The notes under the pieces were generated by a model. The model did not search any database. It worked only from the letters and a program-made list of their open reading frames with translations, and was not told the origin of the DNA. Below, one piece after another: positions 25,578-35,420 of a DNA stretch of 64,000 nt. This DNA comes from Cyclobacteriaceae bacterium. Lineage in GTDB: Bacteria; Bacteroidota; Bacteroidia; Cytophagales; Cyclobacteriaceae. The stretch covers positions 34,336-98,335 of the forward strand of contig JAEUUJ010000088.1 of assembly GCA_016786495.1 (NCBI GenBank), in the 5' to 3' direction. Numbering within the stretch: the first letter of the stretch is position 1; each line of letters starts with the position of its first letter. The translations under genes and the position numbers were made by a program.

Positions 25578-27454
25578 CCTTATCGCTCATCGACAGCTCG
25601 ATCATTGCAGTGTACCTCGTAACGGTTATCGTTATTGGGTTCATCATGAAAAAGCGTGCCTCCCAAAACATCAAGACGTATTTTCTCGGAGGCAATACAC
25701 TGCCCTGGTACATGCTCGGCCTCTCCAACGCATCGGGGATGTTTGATATTTCCGGAACCATGTGGATGGTAACGTTGCTGTTTGTGTACGGAGTAAAGAG
25801 CGTGTGGATTCCATGGCTGTGGCCGGTGTTCAACCAAATCGTGTTAATGATTTACCTGTCGGCCTGGCTCAGGCGATCGAACGTGCTGACCGGTGCAGAA
25901 TGGATTCGCACGCGGTTTGGCAATGGCCGGGGAGCAACGCTGTCGCACATCATTGTTGTGGCTTTTGCATTACTGAGCGCGCTCGGATTTTTGAGTTATG
26001 GCTTTATCGGCGTGGGAAAGTTCATTGAAGCATTCATTCCGTGGGAGAGTGCCGCGCCTTTGCTGTCCGGATTCCTGGAACCCCAGCATGCTGCAACTTT
26101 TTATGGTGTTGTGATGGTGGCGATTGTGACGTTATATGTGATCATGGGCGGAATGATGTCGATCGTATGGACCGATGTGTTTCAGTTTGTGATCATGACT
26201 GTTTGTTGTGTGGCCATCGGCATTATCGCAATGAATCACGTTGACCGCGATACGCTGATGGGGCTTGTACCTGCGGGCTGGAATGAACTTTCCTTCGGAT
26301 GGAACATCGGGCTGGATTGGTCTGGAATACTCCCGGCCGTCAACGAAAAAATCGCGTCTGACGGTTTCTCATTGTTTACCGTGTTCTTCATGATGATGCT
26401 GTTCAAAGGCATCTTCGCCAGCATGGCGGGACCTGCACCGAATTATGACATGCAGAAGATTCTGGCTACCAAATCACCGGCCGAGGCGGCCAAGATGAGT
26501 GGCTTTGTGTCGTTGGTGCTTCTTTTTCCGCGATACCTAATGATTACCGGATTTACTGTGCTGGCCATCGTTTTTCTTCGCACGGAATTTCTGGCGGCAG
26601 GTGAGGGCTTCGACTTCGAAAAAGTATTGCCACTGGCGATCAATGAATTTATTCCTATCGGACTGAAAGGCCTGTTGATTGCCGGGCTGCTTGCTGCATT
26701 TAAGTCGACTTTTGCCTCTACCGTTAATGCAGCGCCTGCCTATCTCATCAATGATATTTACCTGAAGTATATCAATCCTAATGCTGACCGAAAACGCCTG
26801 ATTAACTACAGTTACATCATTTCACTTGTGATGGTAGTGTTAAGTATTCTAATTGGTTTGTATGTGATGAGCATTAACACTGTGATTCAGTGGATCGTGT
26901 CTGCGCTTTACGGTGGATACATCGCTTCGAATGTGTTGAAGTGGCATTGGTGGCGCTTTAACGGCCACGGATATTTTTGGGGTATGGCGGCCGGCATTCT
27001 TGCTTCGATGGTGTTGCCGTTTGTTTTTCCGGGTGCGTTGCCATTGTATTATTTCCCGGTAACATTCCTGATTTCGATCATCGGTTGCGTGGTGGGTACC
27101 TATGCAGCACCCCCTGCGGAAGAGCCGGTGTTAAAGCATTTCTACAAAACCATACGTCCATGGGGTTTTTGGAAGCCCGTTCATGAACAGGTCGTTGCGG
27201 AAGATCCTTCTTTTGTGGGTAACAAGAACTTCAAACGCGATGTGTTCAATGTAGCGGTTGGAATCGTGTGGCAGGTTTGCCTGACGGTCGTTCCCGTTTA
27301 CATTATTATCCGCGAGGAACTGCCCTTATACACCAGCATCGGTATTCTGCTCGTCACAACGTACATCCTGAAAAAGAACTGGTACGACAAACTGGAGAAA
27401 GACGACCAGACGTTTGCGCAGCCTGCACCGGCTGCTTTGTCAAAAGAATCATAG
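25574..27454 (+). CDS. SSS family sodium/sugar symporter (probable mannobiose importer)
   Basis: 626-aa sodium:solute symporter with about 14 helices; typical features are FFLGGNTLPWYMLGLSNASGMFD (start of the core repeat), YVIMGGMMSIVWTDVFQFVIM and AAFKSTFASTVNAAPAYLINDIY. Starts ATG 25574 overlapping the GH26 stop. In the published B. fragilis mannan operon a similar transporter lies between the mannanase and the phosphorylase, so the cargo is inferred to be mannobiose entering the cytoplasm. Confidence 0.9.
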   Translation: MTLSLIDSSIIAVYLVTVIVIGFIMKKRASQNIKTYFLGGNTLPWYMLGLSNASGMFDISGTMWMVTLLFVYGVKSVWIPWLWPVFNQIVLMIYLSAWLRRSNVLTGAEWIRTRFGNGRGATLSHIIVVAFALLSALGFLSYGFIGVGKFIEAFIPWESAAPLLSGFLEPQHAATFYGVVMVAIVTLYVIMGGMMSIVWTDVFQFVIMTVCCVAIGIIAMNHVDRDTLMGLVPAGWNELSFGWNIGLDWSGILPAVNEKIASDGFSLFTVFFMMMLFKGIFASMAGPAPNYDMQKILATKSPAEAAKMSGFVSLVLLFPRYLMITGFTVLAIVFLRTEFLAAGEGFDFEKVLPLAINEFIPIGLKGLLIAGLLAAFKSTFASTVNAAPAYLINDIYLKYINPNADRKRLINYSYIISLVMVVLSILIGLYVMSINTVIQWIVSALYGGYIASNVLKWHWWRFNGHGYFWGMAAGILASMVLPFVFPGALPLYYFPVTFLISIIGCVVGTYAAPPAEEPVLKHFYKTIRPWGFWKPVHEQVVAEDPSFVGNKNFKRDVFNVAVGIVWQVCLTVVPVYIIIREELPLYTSIGILLVTTYILKKNWYDKLEKDDQTFAQPAPAALSKES

Positions 27455-27474
27455 TAACCTGAATAATCTGAATT

Positions 27475-28659
27475 GTGAGCACACACCTTGAACACGTAAA
27501 GCGACTTTTTAACGACTACGAAAAACTCGTCACGAAAAAGAATTCCCCGGCCGAAGGCGGGAATGGCATTTATCAACGGTATAAACTTCCCGTATTAACC
27601 GCTGCTCACGCACCGGTTCACTGGCGGCACGATCTGAATCCGAAAACCAACCCGTTGCTTCTCGAACGCATCGGAGTAAATGCTGCATTTAACTCGGGTG
27701 CTATTCTTTGGAATGGCAAAATCGTGTTGGTGGTGCGCGTGGAAGGAAATGACCGGAAGTCATTTTTCGCGCTGGCGGAAAGTGTGAGTGGTGTGGATAA
27801 TTTCAGGTTCAGAGATTATCCGATCCAGCTACCGCAAACCAGTGATCCGGACACGAATGTTTATGACATGCGTCTGGTTAAGCATGAAGACGGATGGATT
27901 TACGGTCTGTTTTGTACTGAACGGAGAGATCGAACCGCCAAAGACTTTGATCAGTCAGCCGCGGTAGCACAATGTGGCATCGTTCGTACCCGTGATTTGG
28001 AAACGTGGGAGCGACTTCCTGATTTGGTCACAAAAGGAGGACAGCAGCGCAACGTGGTATTGCATCCTGAATTTGTAAACGGCAAATACGCTTTGTACAC
28101 ACGCCCGCAGGATGGATTTATTGATGCCGGTAAAGGTGGTGGAATTGCCTGGGGATTATGCGATTCGATGGAACGCGCTGTGGTGGATGCGGAACAAATC
28201 ATTGAGCCAAAAATCTATCACACCATTAAAGAAGTGAAGAACGGACAGGGTCCTGCGCCCATCAAAACTGATAAGGGCTGGCTGCATCTTGCACACGGAG
28301 TTCGCAACACGGCTGCCGGCCTGCGCTATGTGTTATACATGTTCATGACCGATCTTAAGGATCCATCCAAGGTTATTGCCAAACCTGCCGGTCACTTCAT
28401 AGCACCCGAAGGTGAGGAACGGGTGGGAGATGTATCCAACGTAGTGTTCTCGAATGGTTGGGTTGAGCGTGACGGTATTATATACATCTACTACGCATCG
28501 TCGGATACGCGCATGCACGTGGCGACAACCACGGCAGCCAAACTGATCGACTACTGCCTGCATACACCGGAAGATGAACTCCAGTCGCACCTGAGCGTGA
28601 AACAGCGAGTCGCCTTGATTGACGCAAACCTGTTGTGGATGAAAGACAACCTGAAATGA
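27475..28659 (+). CDS. GH130 4-O-beta-mannosyl-glucose phosphorylase
   Basis: 394 aa, start GTG 27475. Converts beta-1,4-mannosyl-glucose and phosphate to mannose-1-phosphate and glucose in the cytoplasm (no signal peptide). Closely resembles the GH130_1 enzyme of B. fragilis: NEGxxx-type motif region [20 protein letters not shown], catalytic Asp131 in NVYDMRLV (same number as reported for the B. fragilis enzyme), phosphate-binding basic residues around RNVVLHPEF, and the [17 protein letters not shown] segment. The epimerase that makes its substrate follows with an ATGA overlap. Confidence 0.93.
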   Translation: MSTHLEHVKRLFNDYEKLVTKKNSPAEGGNGIYQRYKLPVLTAAHAPVHWRHDLNPKTNPLLLERIGVNAAFNSGAILWNGKIVLVVRVEGNDRKSFFALAESVSGVDNFRFRDYPIQLPQTSDPDTNVYDMRLVKHEDGWIYGLFCTERRDRTAKDFDQSAAVAQCGIVRTRDLETWERLPDLVTKGGQQRNVVLHPEFVNGKYALYTRPQDGFIDAGKGGGIAWGLCDSMERAVVDAEQIIEPKIYHTIKEVKNGQGPAPIKTDKGWLHLAHGVRNTAAGLRYVLYMFMTDLKDPSKVIAKPAGHFIAPEGEERVGDVSNVVFSNGWVERDGIIYIYYASSDTRMHVATTTAAKLIDYCLHTPEDELQSHLSVKQRVALIDANLLWMKDNLK

Positions 28660-29876
28660 TCTCCGTGATGGCCGACCCGCTGGTAAAACAACTTCGTGAT
28701 GATGCTTTTCGCGAGCTGACGGGTAACATTTTGCCATATTGGATGAACACGATGACGGATGAAATCCATGGCGGATTCTACGGCAGGCGCAATGGCTACG
28801 ATGAACTGGTGGAGCATTCCGATAAAGGAGTAATCCTCAATACCCGGATTTTGTGGACGTTCTCGCATGCTTGTCGTGTGCTGGCCGATCACCCTGCGAA
28901 TCATTCATACCGATCGGCCGCGACACGGGCTTTTCGCTACATCTGTGATCATTTTATTGATACCGAGAACGGAGGACTGTACTGGATGGTAAACTTCCGG
29001 GGCGAACCGGTTTACACCAAGAAGCAGATCTACGCGCAAGCGTTTGGAATTTATGCATTTGCAGAATACTTCCGCGCAACGGGCGATAAAACTGCCCTGA
29101 ACGAAGCGATCACGCTTTATAAGTCGATTGAAGAACACAGTTACGATCGTGCGAAAGGCGGATTCCTCGAGGCTTTCGATCGCGACTGGGCATTGCTGGA
29201 CGACTTGCGCCTCAGCGATAAAGACGCGAACGAACGGAAGACGATGAATACGCATCTGCATGTGCTGGAAGCGTATACCAACCTGTACGCGTGCTGGAAG
29301 AATGCCCAGCTTGCACAGCAACTCGAAAAACTCATTCTGATTTTCCTGGAGAAAATCGCAAACAGAAATAATCACCTGGATCTGTTTTTTGACGATGACT
29401 GGAAGGTGAAATCTTCTGTCATTTCATTCGGACATGATATTGAAGCGAGCTGGCTTTTACAGGAAGCAGCCGAAGTTCTTGGAAATCCGGCTTTGATCAT
29501 TCGTTCGAAAGACATTGCTTTAAAACTGGTTCAGGCGGTCAATCAGGAAGGATTGAATCCACAGGGCGCATTGATCAATGAAATTCATGCTGACGGATCG
29601 AAGGATACGGATCTTCACTGGTGGCCGCAGGCAGAAGCGCTTGTGGGTTATATCAACGCATGGCAGATTACACATGATCAGCGCTACCTGATCAACGCGC
29701 AAACCGTTTGGAGGTTCATCAAACAATACCTGATCGATGCGCAAGGCGAGTGGCATTGGCGTGTAACAGAAAAAAATACCGTGGTCAGAACAGAAGATAA
29801 GGCCGGTCCGTGGAAATGCCCGTATCACAATGGCCGTGCATGTATGGAAGTACTTAAACGTTTGGAGGGTCTATGA
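28656..29876 (+). CDS. Cellobiose/mannobiose 2-epimerase (AGE family)
   Basis: 406 aa; the ATG at 28656 overlaps the phosphorylase stop as ATGA (an in-frame GTG at 28635 is less likely). (alpha/alpha)6 barrel of the N-acylglucosamine 2-epimerase family, with catalytic His260 in [12 protein letters not shown] and His391 in [13 protein letters not shown], and substrate residues [10 protein letters not shown]. Converts beta-1,4-mannobiose to mannosyl-glucose, the substrate of the upstream GH130 enzyme. Cytoplasmic. Confidence 0.92.
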   Translation: MISVMADPLVKQLRDDAFRELTGNILPYWMNTMTDEIHGGFYGRRNGYDELVEHSDKGVILNTRILWTFSHACRVLADHPANHSYRSAATRAFRYICDHFIDTENGGLYWMVNFRGEPVYTKKQIYAQAFGIYAFAEYFRATGDKTALNEAITLYKSIEEHSYDRAKGGFLEAFDRDWALLDDLRLSDKDANERKTMNTHLHVLEAYTNLYACWKNAQLAQQLEKLILIFLEKIANRNNHLDLFFDDDWKVKSSVISFGHDIEASWLLQEAAEVLGNPALIIRSKDIALKLVQAVNQEGLNPQGALINEIHADGSKDTDLHWWPQAEALVGYINAWQITHDQRYLINAQTVWRFIKQYLIDAQGEWHWRVTEKNTVVRTEDKAGPWKCPYHNGRACMEVLKRLEGL

Positions 29877-31186
29877 ATATGAAACAATTTCTTTTTATCC
29901 TGCTGACGTTGAGCGCACGGATTCTTTGTGCCCAGGAATTTGTTCAGGTTAATGATGGTAAATTCGCACAGCATGGTAAACCCTATCATTTTATGGGTGC
30001 AAACATGTGGTATGGATGCTACCTCGGCTCCGACAAAGTGCCGGGAGGCCGCGAGCGGCTGGTGCGTGAACTTGACTTCCTGAAAAAGCAAGGCATTGAC
30101 AACCTGCGGGTGCTGGGCGCATCTGAACATTCGGCATTTGATAATCACTTTCCGTTTACCATTCAAACAGCGCCTGATCAGTACGATGAATCGCTTCTGC
30201 AGGGACTTGACTTTCTGCTGGCGGAAATGAGCAAGCGCGGAATGAAGGCGGTGATCTACCTGAATAATTATTGGAACTGGTCGGGTGGAATGGGGCAGTA
30301 CCTCACGTGGGTGAACCCGAATCTGGCCGCATCTGTGCCATACAATCCCGAAAGGAAATGGGAACGTGAAATGACCTTGTCGTCATACTTTTATGCCGAT
30401 CATCATGCACAGGAATATTTCCGGAATTACATTTCAAATCTGGTATCCCGGAAAAATACGTTTACCCATACCGTATACAAAGACGATCCGACAATCATGT
30501 CGTGGCAATTGAGCAACGAGCCGCGGCCGGGCATGGACGGCGATCATGGTGAGCGCAACATGCACGAGTTTATGACATGGATTGATGAAACGGCAGGCTA
30601 TATCCATTCGATTGATCCCAACCATCTTGTATCATCGGGCAACGAAGGCAAAGTAGGTACTATCCAGAACATTGCGTACTACGAACAAACACATGCCGGT
30701 AAAAACATCGACTACCTCACGCTTCACATCTGGGCTAAGAACTGGAGTTGGTTTGATGCCGACCGGCCTGCCGAAACTTTTCCGGTTGCCCGAAAAAATG
30801 CACTTGAACACCTCAAACTTCACATCGACCTCGCGCGCAAAATGAACAAGCCGTTAGTCATGGAAGAATTCGGGCTCGACCGTGATGCAAAAAGTTGTAC
30901 GCCCGGTACGGCTACTATCATGCGTGATGAATACTTTGAAGCACTGTTTGAACTGTTGTATCGCGAAACCACGACCGGAGCACCCATTGGAGGTGCTAAT
31001 GTTTGGGCCTGGGGCGGAGAGGGAGAACCAATGCATACATTAAAGACTGACTTTGGCGCGGCAGCCTACGTGGGAGATCCATTCGTGGAGCCTCAGGGGT
31101 TGAATTCCGTCTTCAAACAGGATAAAACAACCCTTCGGATTTTGAAAAAGTACAGCCGGTTGTTTAAAAAATTAGACAGAAAGTAA
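29873..31186 (+). CDS. GH5 endo-beta-1,4-mannanase
   Basis: 437 aa with signal peptide MKQFLFILLTLSARILCAQ after ATGAATATG. TIM-barrel mannanase resembling GH5_7: acid/base Glu216 in SWQLSNEPRPG, nucleophile Glu332 in LVMEEFGLDRD, plus the substrate-site segments HFMGANMWYG, LRVLGASEH and ANVWAWGG. Start overlaps the epimerase stop by ATGA. No T9SS domain, so periplasmic or secreted in another way. Last gene before the regulator. Confidence 0.92.
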   Translation: MNMKQFLFILLTLSARILCAQEFVQVNDGKFAQHGKPYHFMGANMWYGCYLGSDKVPGGRERLVRELDFLKKQGIDNLRVLGASEHSAFDNHFPFTIQTAPDQYDESLLQGLDFLLAEMSKRGMKAVIYLNNYWNWSGGMGQYLTWVNPNLAASVPYNPERKWEREMTLSSYFYADHHAQEYFRNYISNLVSRKNTFTHTVYKDDPTIMSWQLSNEPRPGMDGDHGERNMHEFMTWIDETAGYIHSIDPNHLVSSGNEGKVGTIQNIAYYEQTHAGKNIDYLTLHIWAKNWSWFDADRPAETFPVARKNALEHLKLHIDLARKMNKPLVMEEFGLDRDAKSCTPGTATIMRDEYFEALFELLYRETTTGAPIGGANVWAWGGEGEPMHTLKTDFGAAAYVGDPFVEPQGLNSVFKQDKTTLRILKKYSRLFKKLDRK

Positions 31187-31191
31187 TGCGT

Positions 31192-31221
31192 TTTTGAAAG
31201 CGCAGCGGATATGCTATCTTC
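31192..31221 (+). promoter_or_regulatory. Predicted Bacteroidota-type promoter of the hybrid regulator gene
   Basis: TTTG at 31192-31195, an 18-nt spacer, and TATCTTCG at 31214-31221, matching the Bacteroidota consensus TTTG / TAnnTTTG with one mismatch. Transcription would start near 31228, leaving about 20 nt before the ATG at 31250 and downstream of the alternative start at 31211. Confidence 0.55.
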
Positions 31222-31249
31222 GGAAACACCTGTTCCTAATCCCTGTTCT

Positions 31250-34200
31250 ATGACACGAGCTTGTCTGACGCTAATGCTATTGCTGATAGCCGTAATGGGC
31301 TCAGCGCAGCCGGGTGAGTTGCGGAAGAAGCGCATCATCTTTGATCAGCTCCTGGAAAATCAAAGCTTATCGCAAAGCTCAATCAACTGCGTATTGCAGG
31401 ATCATGACGGATTTTTGTGGATCGGAACTTTCTCCGGTCTTATTCGCTACGATGGATATAAAACAACGGTTTTTCACAGCGAGAACCTTCCGGGGAAAAT
31501 CCAAAGCAACAAGATTCTGACGCTTCACGAAGATCGCGATGGATTTCTGTGGATTGGTACCCACATGGGCGGATTGTTCCGGTATGATAAACACCGCAAC
31601 GAGTTTGAACATTTCAGTCATAAGAAAAATGATCCGCGCAGCCTGAGTAACAATAACGTTTGGGCAATTGAGGAAGATCAACACGGAAACCTCTGGATCG
31701 GAACTGAAACGGGATTGAATATCTTCCGGAAAGGGAAAGAAGGGTTTGACCGCATATCCCGGTCAACTACACCTACACTGAGTCATGACTTTATCACCGA
31801 TATTCACTTATCGTCTGCCAACGAGCTCTGGATCTCCACGGAAGATGGATTAAATAAGTTGCTGCGCACGGGCTCACCGGGAAATGAACAGTACGCATTT
31901 GAAAATTTTATTTACGAGGAAGACGCGTCCAATACATTTCTTCATAATTACATCTATCAGATCGCGGAACTAAACGTTAACGGGAAGCCTACCATTTGGC
32001 TGAGTACGAAGAAAGGATTGAAAGGCTTACTGAATAACCGGCTTGAGAATTTTCTGGTGCCCGGTAAATCGCTGAGCTATTCATTCTTCCGTAGTCTGCT
32101 CGCAGTGGATGATGGAAAACCTTTTCTCATTGCCGGATCGGAGATGGGCTTATCACTTTTCGATCCAGAGACGCAGCGCTTCGAAACCGTGCCAAACGAT
32201 GATTACCGCGAGATGAACATCAGCCACCGCACGATCACCGCGCTTTACATCGATCAGGGCGGAGTGTTGTGGGTGGGAACCAAGAAGGGTTTGAACAAAT
32301 TCGATACCTATTCAAAAGACTTTGAAGCCTTTCACACCACGTTGTTCGATAAGTCGAAGAACATCATTACCGGGATACAAAACTCATCCGGGGGCGGATA
32401 CTGGATATCAACCATCGGGGGTGGCTTGTTTAAGTTTGACGGAAAGAACTCGTTCGCACACTGCAAGATTGTAAGTCGCGAGGAAAACGACTTTACCGAA
32501 TTTATTCAGACGCTTTACTCCGATAACCGCGGAAACATCTGGGTGGGTACTGCGGGTGCTGGCGTGTACCATTTCCAGGAGAAAGATGTCAGTGCAACCG
32601 GAATCATTCAGAAATTCGATCACTTCTTTACACATTCGGCATCGCCGTTAAGCGATGACTACGTGATGTCGCTGGCAGGTGACCGCGATGGAAATATCCT
32701 GGTAGGGATGTGGAGCGGGGGACTTAACAAAATTACCCCTGCGAAGAAGGTTGTTGACTTTAACGAACCATCATTAAAGCGAACCCCGGTGGTAGTGTTG
32801 CATCCCGATCATACCGGAACCATTTGGGTGGGTACCCGGGGAAAAGGCTTTTACCGCATTCGCGAAACTTCCGGTAAGCCGGTATTGAAGCACTACTTCA
32901 AAGACGAAACGAACGACTCCCTTAAATCCATCAACAACAACTTCATCAACGCCATTTATGAAGACCATGCCGGAACGCTGTGGATTGGTACGGATGGCGG
33001 CCTGAATTCCTTCGACCGGAGAACCGAACAGTTCTCCCATTATCCACTTGAAGGCGGACCAAGTAATGATGTGATTGTCAGTATTTTAGAGGATGAACAG
33101 GGTAAGCTCTGGCTCGCGCATTGGAACGGCCTCACCGTGATCGACCCGGCTGACGCGCGCTGGATGCGGAACTACGACAACAACGACCGCATCATGGGCG
33201 GCTTCTTCTATAATAATGTGTGCGTGAAAAGCCGCGAGGGCCATTTGCTGTTTGCGGGCTCGGAAGGCTTCAACCGGATTGATACCAGGCGCATTGTGCA
33301 AAAACCGGAAGTTTATCCACTCGCGATAACCCAATTTGAATTGTTTGGAAAACCCGTGACGTATGGAGAGGAGATTGACGGCCGCGTCATTCTTACCAGT
33401 CCGCTGCGCAACAAAACACAGGTAAAGCTCAAACATTTCGAGAACTCCATCGCCTTTGAATTCGCCTCGCTCGACTACGCGGCTCCCGAAAAAATCCGCT
33501 ATGCGTATATGCTCGAAGGCTTCAATAAAGAATGGAGTTACACAACCAGCGAAAGACGCTACGCCAACTACACCAACTTGAACTATGGCAAGTATACCTT
33601 TAAGGTAAAAGCTACCAGCACCGATGGAGTATGGAGTGACGGGTATAGTGAAGTGAGAATTACGATCCTTCCTCCCTGGTGGAAAACAAACTGGGCGTTG
33701 CTGGTATATATTCTCGTAGCGTTTCTCGTACTCTACGGTTTCCGTAAACTTGTTCTTCTGCGGGCCAACCTGATTCACGACATCAAGCTCGAACGGCTTC
33801 AGCGTGAAAACATGGAAAAGCTCAATAAAGCGAAGCTCCAGTTTTTTACAAACATATCGCACGAATTCCGAACACCGCTTACGCTGATTCTCGGTCCGGC
33901 CCAAAGCCTGCTCGATTCAAGCAACCTGGGCAAGGTGTTCCGCAATCATGCGCTTAACATCAGCACGAATGCCCAACGACTTTTGCGGTTGGTGAACCAG
34001 CTACTCGATTTCCGGAAGGCCGAATCGGGTAACCTGAAGTTACAGGTATCGGAAGGAAACATCGTGCGCTTTGTAAAGGAGATTAAACTCTCGTTCGACT
34101 TGCTGGCCGAGCAAATGAACATCCGCTTCACGATGGAGTCGTCATCTCCGATTATCAAAATCTGGTTTGACCGTGATCAGTTTGAGAAGATCATGTTCAA

Positions 34201-35410
34201 TCTGCTGTCGAACGCGTTTAAGCATACGCCGGCCGAGCACTCTATTTCCATTCTGGTTCAGGAGGCAGCCGAAGAAGTTATCATTACCGTTGAAGATACC
34301 GGCAAAGGGATCAAGAGCGAACATTTTGATAAGATATTCCAAACCTTCTTCAGCTACGATGATGACAAGCATCATACGGGAACCGGTATCGGCCTGGCGT
34401 TAACGAAAAGTCTGATCGACATGCATCATGGCAAGATCGATCTGCAAAGCAAGGAAGGCGAGTTTACACGGTTTATCATCCGACTGCGAAAAGGAACCGC
34501 CCATTTCCACGAAAGTGAAATCCAACACTTCTCGGATGACATCGAAACGATGGACCGGTATCCTTCGCTTACCGGCTTAGACCTCGCACCGGTGGAAGCA
34601 ACGCTGAGTAACGATCCCAACGCAACCGCTAAATCGGAACAGAAGCTTCTCATTGTGGAAGACAACGAAGGCGTGCGATCGTATATCAAATCCATCTTCC
34701 ACAGCGAATATGAAATTATCGAGGCAGCCAATGGCGAAGAAGGCCTGACACTCGCGGTAGAACAATCGCCCGACCTTGTGATCAGCGACATCATGATGCC
34801 TGTGATGGATGGTATTACGCTCTGTAAGAAGTTAAAGTCAGACGTCCGAACATCGCACATTCCGGTGATCCTGTTGACCGCGCGAACCGCACTGATCTTT
34901 AAAGTGGAAGGACTTGAAACCGGAGCGGACGATTATGTTACGAAACCGTTCAATCCGAAGTTGCTGGAACTTAAAGTGAGAAATTTCATTCGCATCTGCG
35001 AAGCCATGCGAAATCACTTCTCCAGCAAAGATGTACTTACAATCGAACCGCGCAAGGTTACGCTCACCTCGGCCGATGAAGTATTTGTTAGCAAAATGGT
35101 GGAGAGCATTGAGAAGAACATGAGCAATGCCGAGTATTCGGTGGAAGACCTCGGCCTGGACGTAGGCATGAGCAAAATGCAGCTATACCGGAAAATGAAA
35201 GCCCTTACCAGTCAATCGGCAAACGAGTTTATCCGAACCATGCGCCTCAAACGGGCAGCGCAGTTACTCGAGCAGAAACAACTTACGGTGGCTGAAGTGA
35301 CCTACGAAGTTGGATTTACCGACCTGCCGTATTTCCGAGAATGTTTCAAAAAGATGTTTGGTGTAACGCCTTCCGAGTATGCCGGCCGGCCCGCACAGGA
35401 AATCAAGTAA
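31250..35410 (+). CDS. Hybrid two-component sensor/regulator (HTCS) of the mannan locus
   Basis: 1386 aa from ATG 31250, which begins a signal peptide (MTRACLTLMLLLIAVMGSAQ). Order: periplasmic double beta-propeller of Reg_prop repeats (DGFLWIGTFSGLIRYDG, HGNLWIGTETGLNIF), Y_Y_Y domain (YAYMLEGFNKEW), one membrane helix (WALLVYILVAFLVLYGF), HisKA with His871 in NISHEFRTPLT, HATPase, receiver with Asp1180 in VISDIMMPVMDG, and AraC HTH (VAEVTYEVGFTDLPYFRECF). HTCS proteins bind an oligosaccharide in the periplasm and activate their own utilisation locus. It is embedded between the enzyme genes and has its own predicted promoter. Confidence 0.95.
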   Translation: MTRACLTLMLLLIAVMGSAQPGELRKKRIIFDQLLENQSLSQSSINCVLQDHDGFLWIGTFSGLIRYDGYKTTVFHSENLPGKIQSNKILTLHEDRDGFLWIGTHMGGLFRYDKHRNEFEHFSHKKNDPRSLSNNNVWAIEEDQHGNLWIGTETGLNIFRKGKEGFDRISRSTTPTLSHDFITDIHLSSANELWISTEDGLNKLLRTGSPGNEQYAFENFIYEEDASNTFLHNYIYQIAELNVNGKPTIWLSTKKGLKGLLNNRLENFLVPGKSLSYSFFRSLLAVDDGKPFLIAGSEMGLSLFDPETQRFETVPNDDYREMNISHRTITALYIDQGGVLWVGTKKGLNKFDTYSKDFEAFHTTLFDKSKNIITGIQNSSGGGYWISTIGGGLFKFDGKNSFAHCKIVSREENDFTEFIQTLYSDNRGNIWVGTAGAGVYHFQEKDVSATGIIQKFDHFFTHSASPLSDDYVMSLAGDRDGNILVGMWSGGLNKITPAKKVVDFNEPSLKRTPVVVLHPDHTGTIWVGTRGKGFYRIRETSGKPVLKHYFKDETNDSLKSINNNFINAIYEDHAGTLWIGTDGGLNSFDRRTEQFSHYPLEGGPSNDVIVSILEDEQGKLWLAHWNGLTVIDPADARWMRNYDNNDRIMGGFFYNNVCVKSREGHLLFAGSEGFNRIDTRRIVQKPEVYPLAITQFELFGKPVTYGEEIDGRVILTSPLRNKTQVKLKHFENSIAFEFASLDYAAPEKIRYAYMLEGFNKEWSYTTSERRYANYTNLNYGKYTFKVKATSTDGVWSDGYSEVRITILPPWWKTNWALLVYILVAFLVLYGFRKLVLLRANLIHDIKLERLQRENMEKLNKAKLQFFTNISHEFRTPLTLILGPAQSLLDSSNLGKVFRNHALNISTNAQRLLRLVNQLLDFRKAESGNLKLQVSEGNIVRFVKEIKLSFDLLAEQMNIRFTMESSSPIIKIWFDRDQFEKIMFNLLSNAFKHTPAEHSISILVQEAAEEVIITVEDTGKGIKSEHFDKIFQTFFSYDDDKHHTGTGIGLALTKSLIDMHHGKIDLQSKEGEFTRFIIRLRKGTAHFHESEIQHFSDDIETMDRYPSLTGLDLAPVEATLSNDPNATAKSEQKLLIVEDNEGVRSYIKSIFHSEYEIIEAANGEEGLTLAVEQSPDLVISDIMMPVMDGITLCKKLKSDVRTSHIPVILLTARTALIFKVEGLETGADDYVTKPFNPKLLELKVRNFIRICEAMRNHFSSKDVLTIEPRKVTLTSADEVFVSKMVESIEKNMSNAEYSVEDLGLDVGMSKMQLYRKMKALTSQSANEFIRTMRLKRAAQLLEQKQLTVAEVTYEVGFTDLPYFRECFKKMFGVTPSEYAGRPAQEIK

Positions 35411-35420
35411 GGTGAAAGCA

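Noticed and set aside
33086-33904. 272-aa reading frame antisense to the hybrid regulator
   Set aside because: Lies fully inside a clear gene in another frame, has no family features and no ribosome site; a shadow frame.
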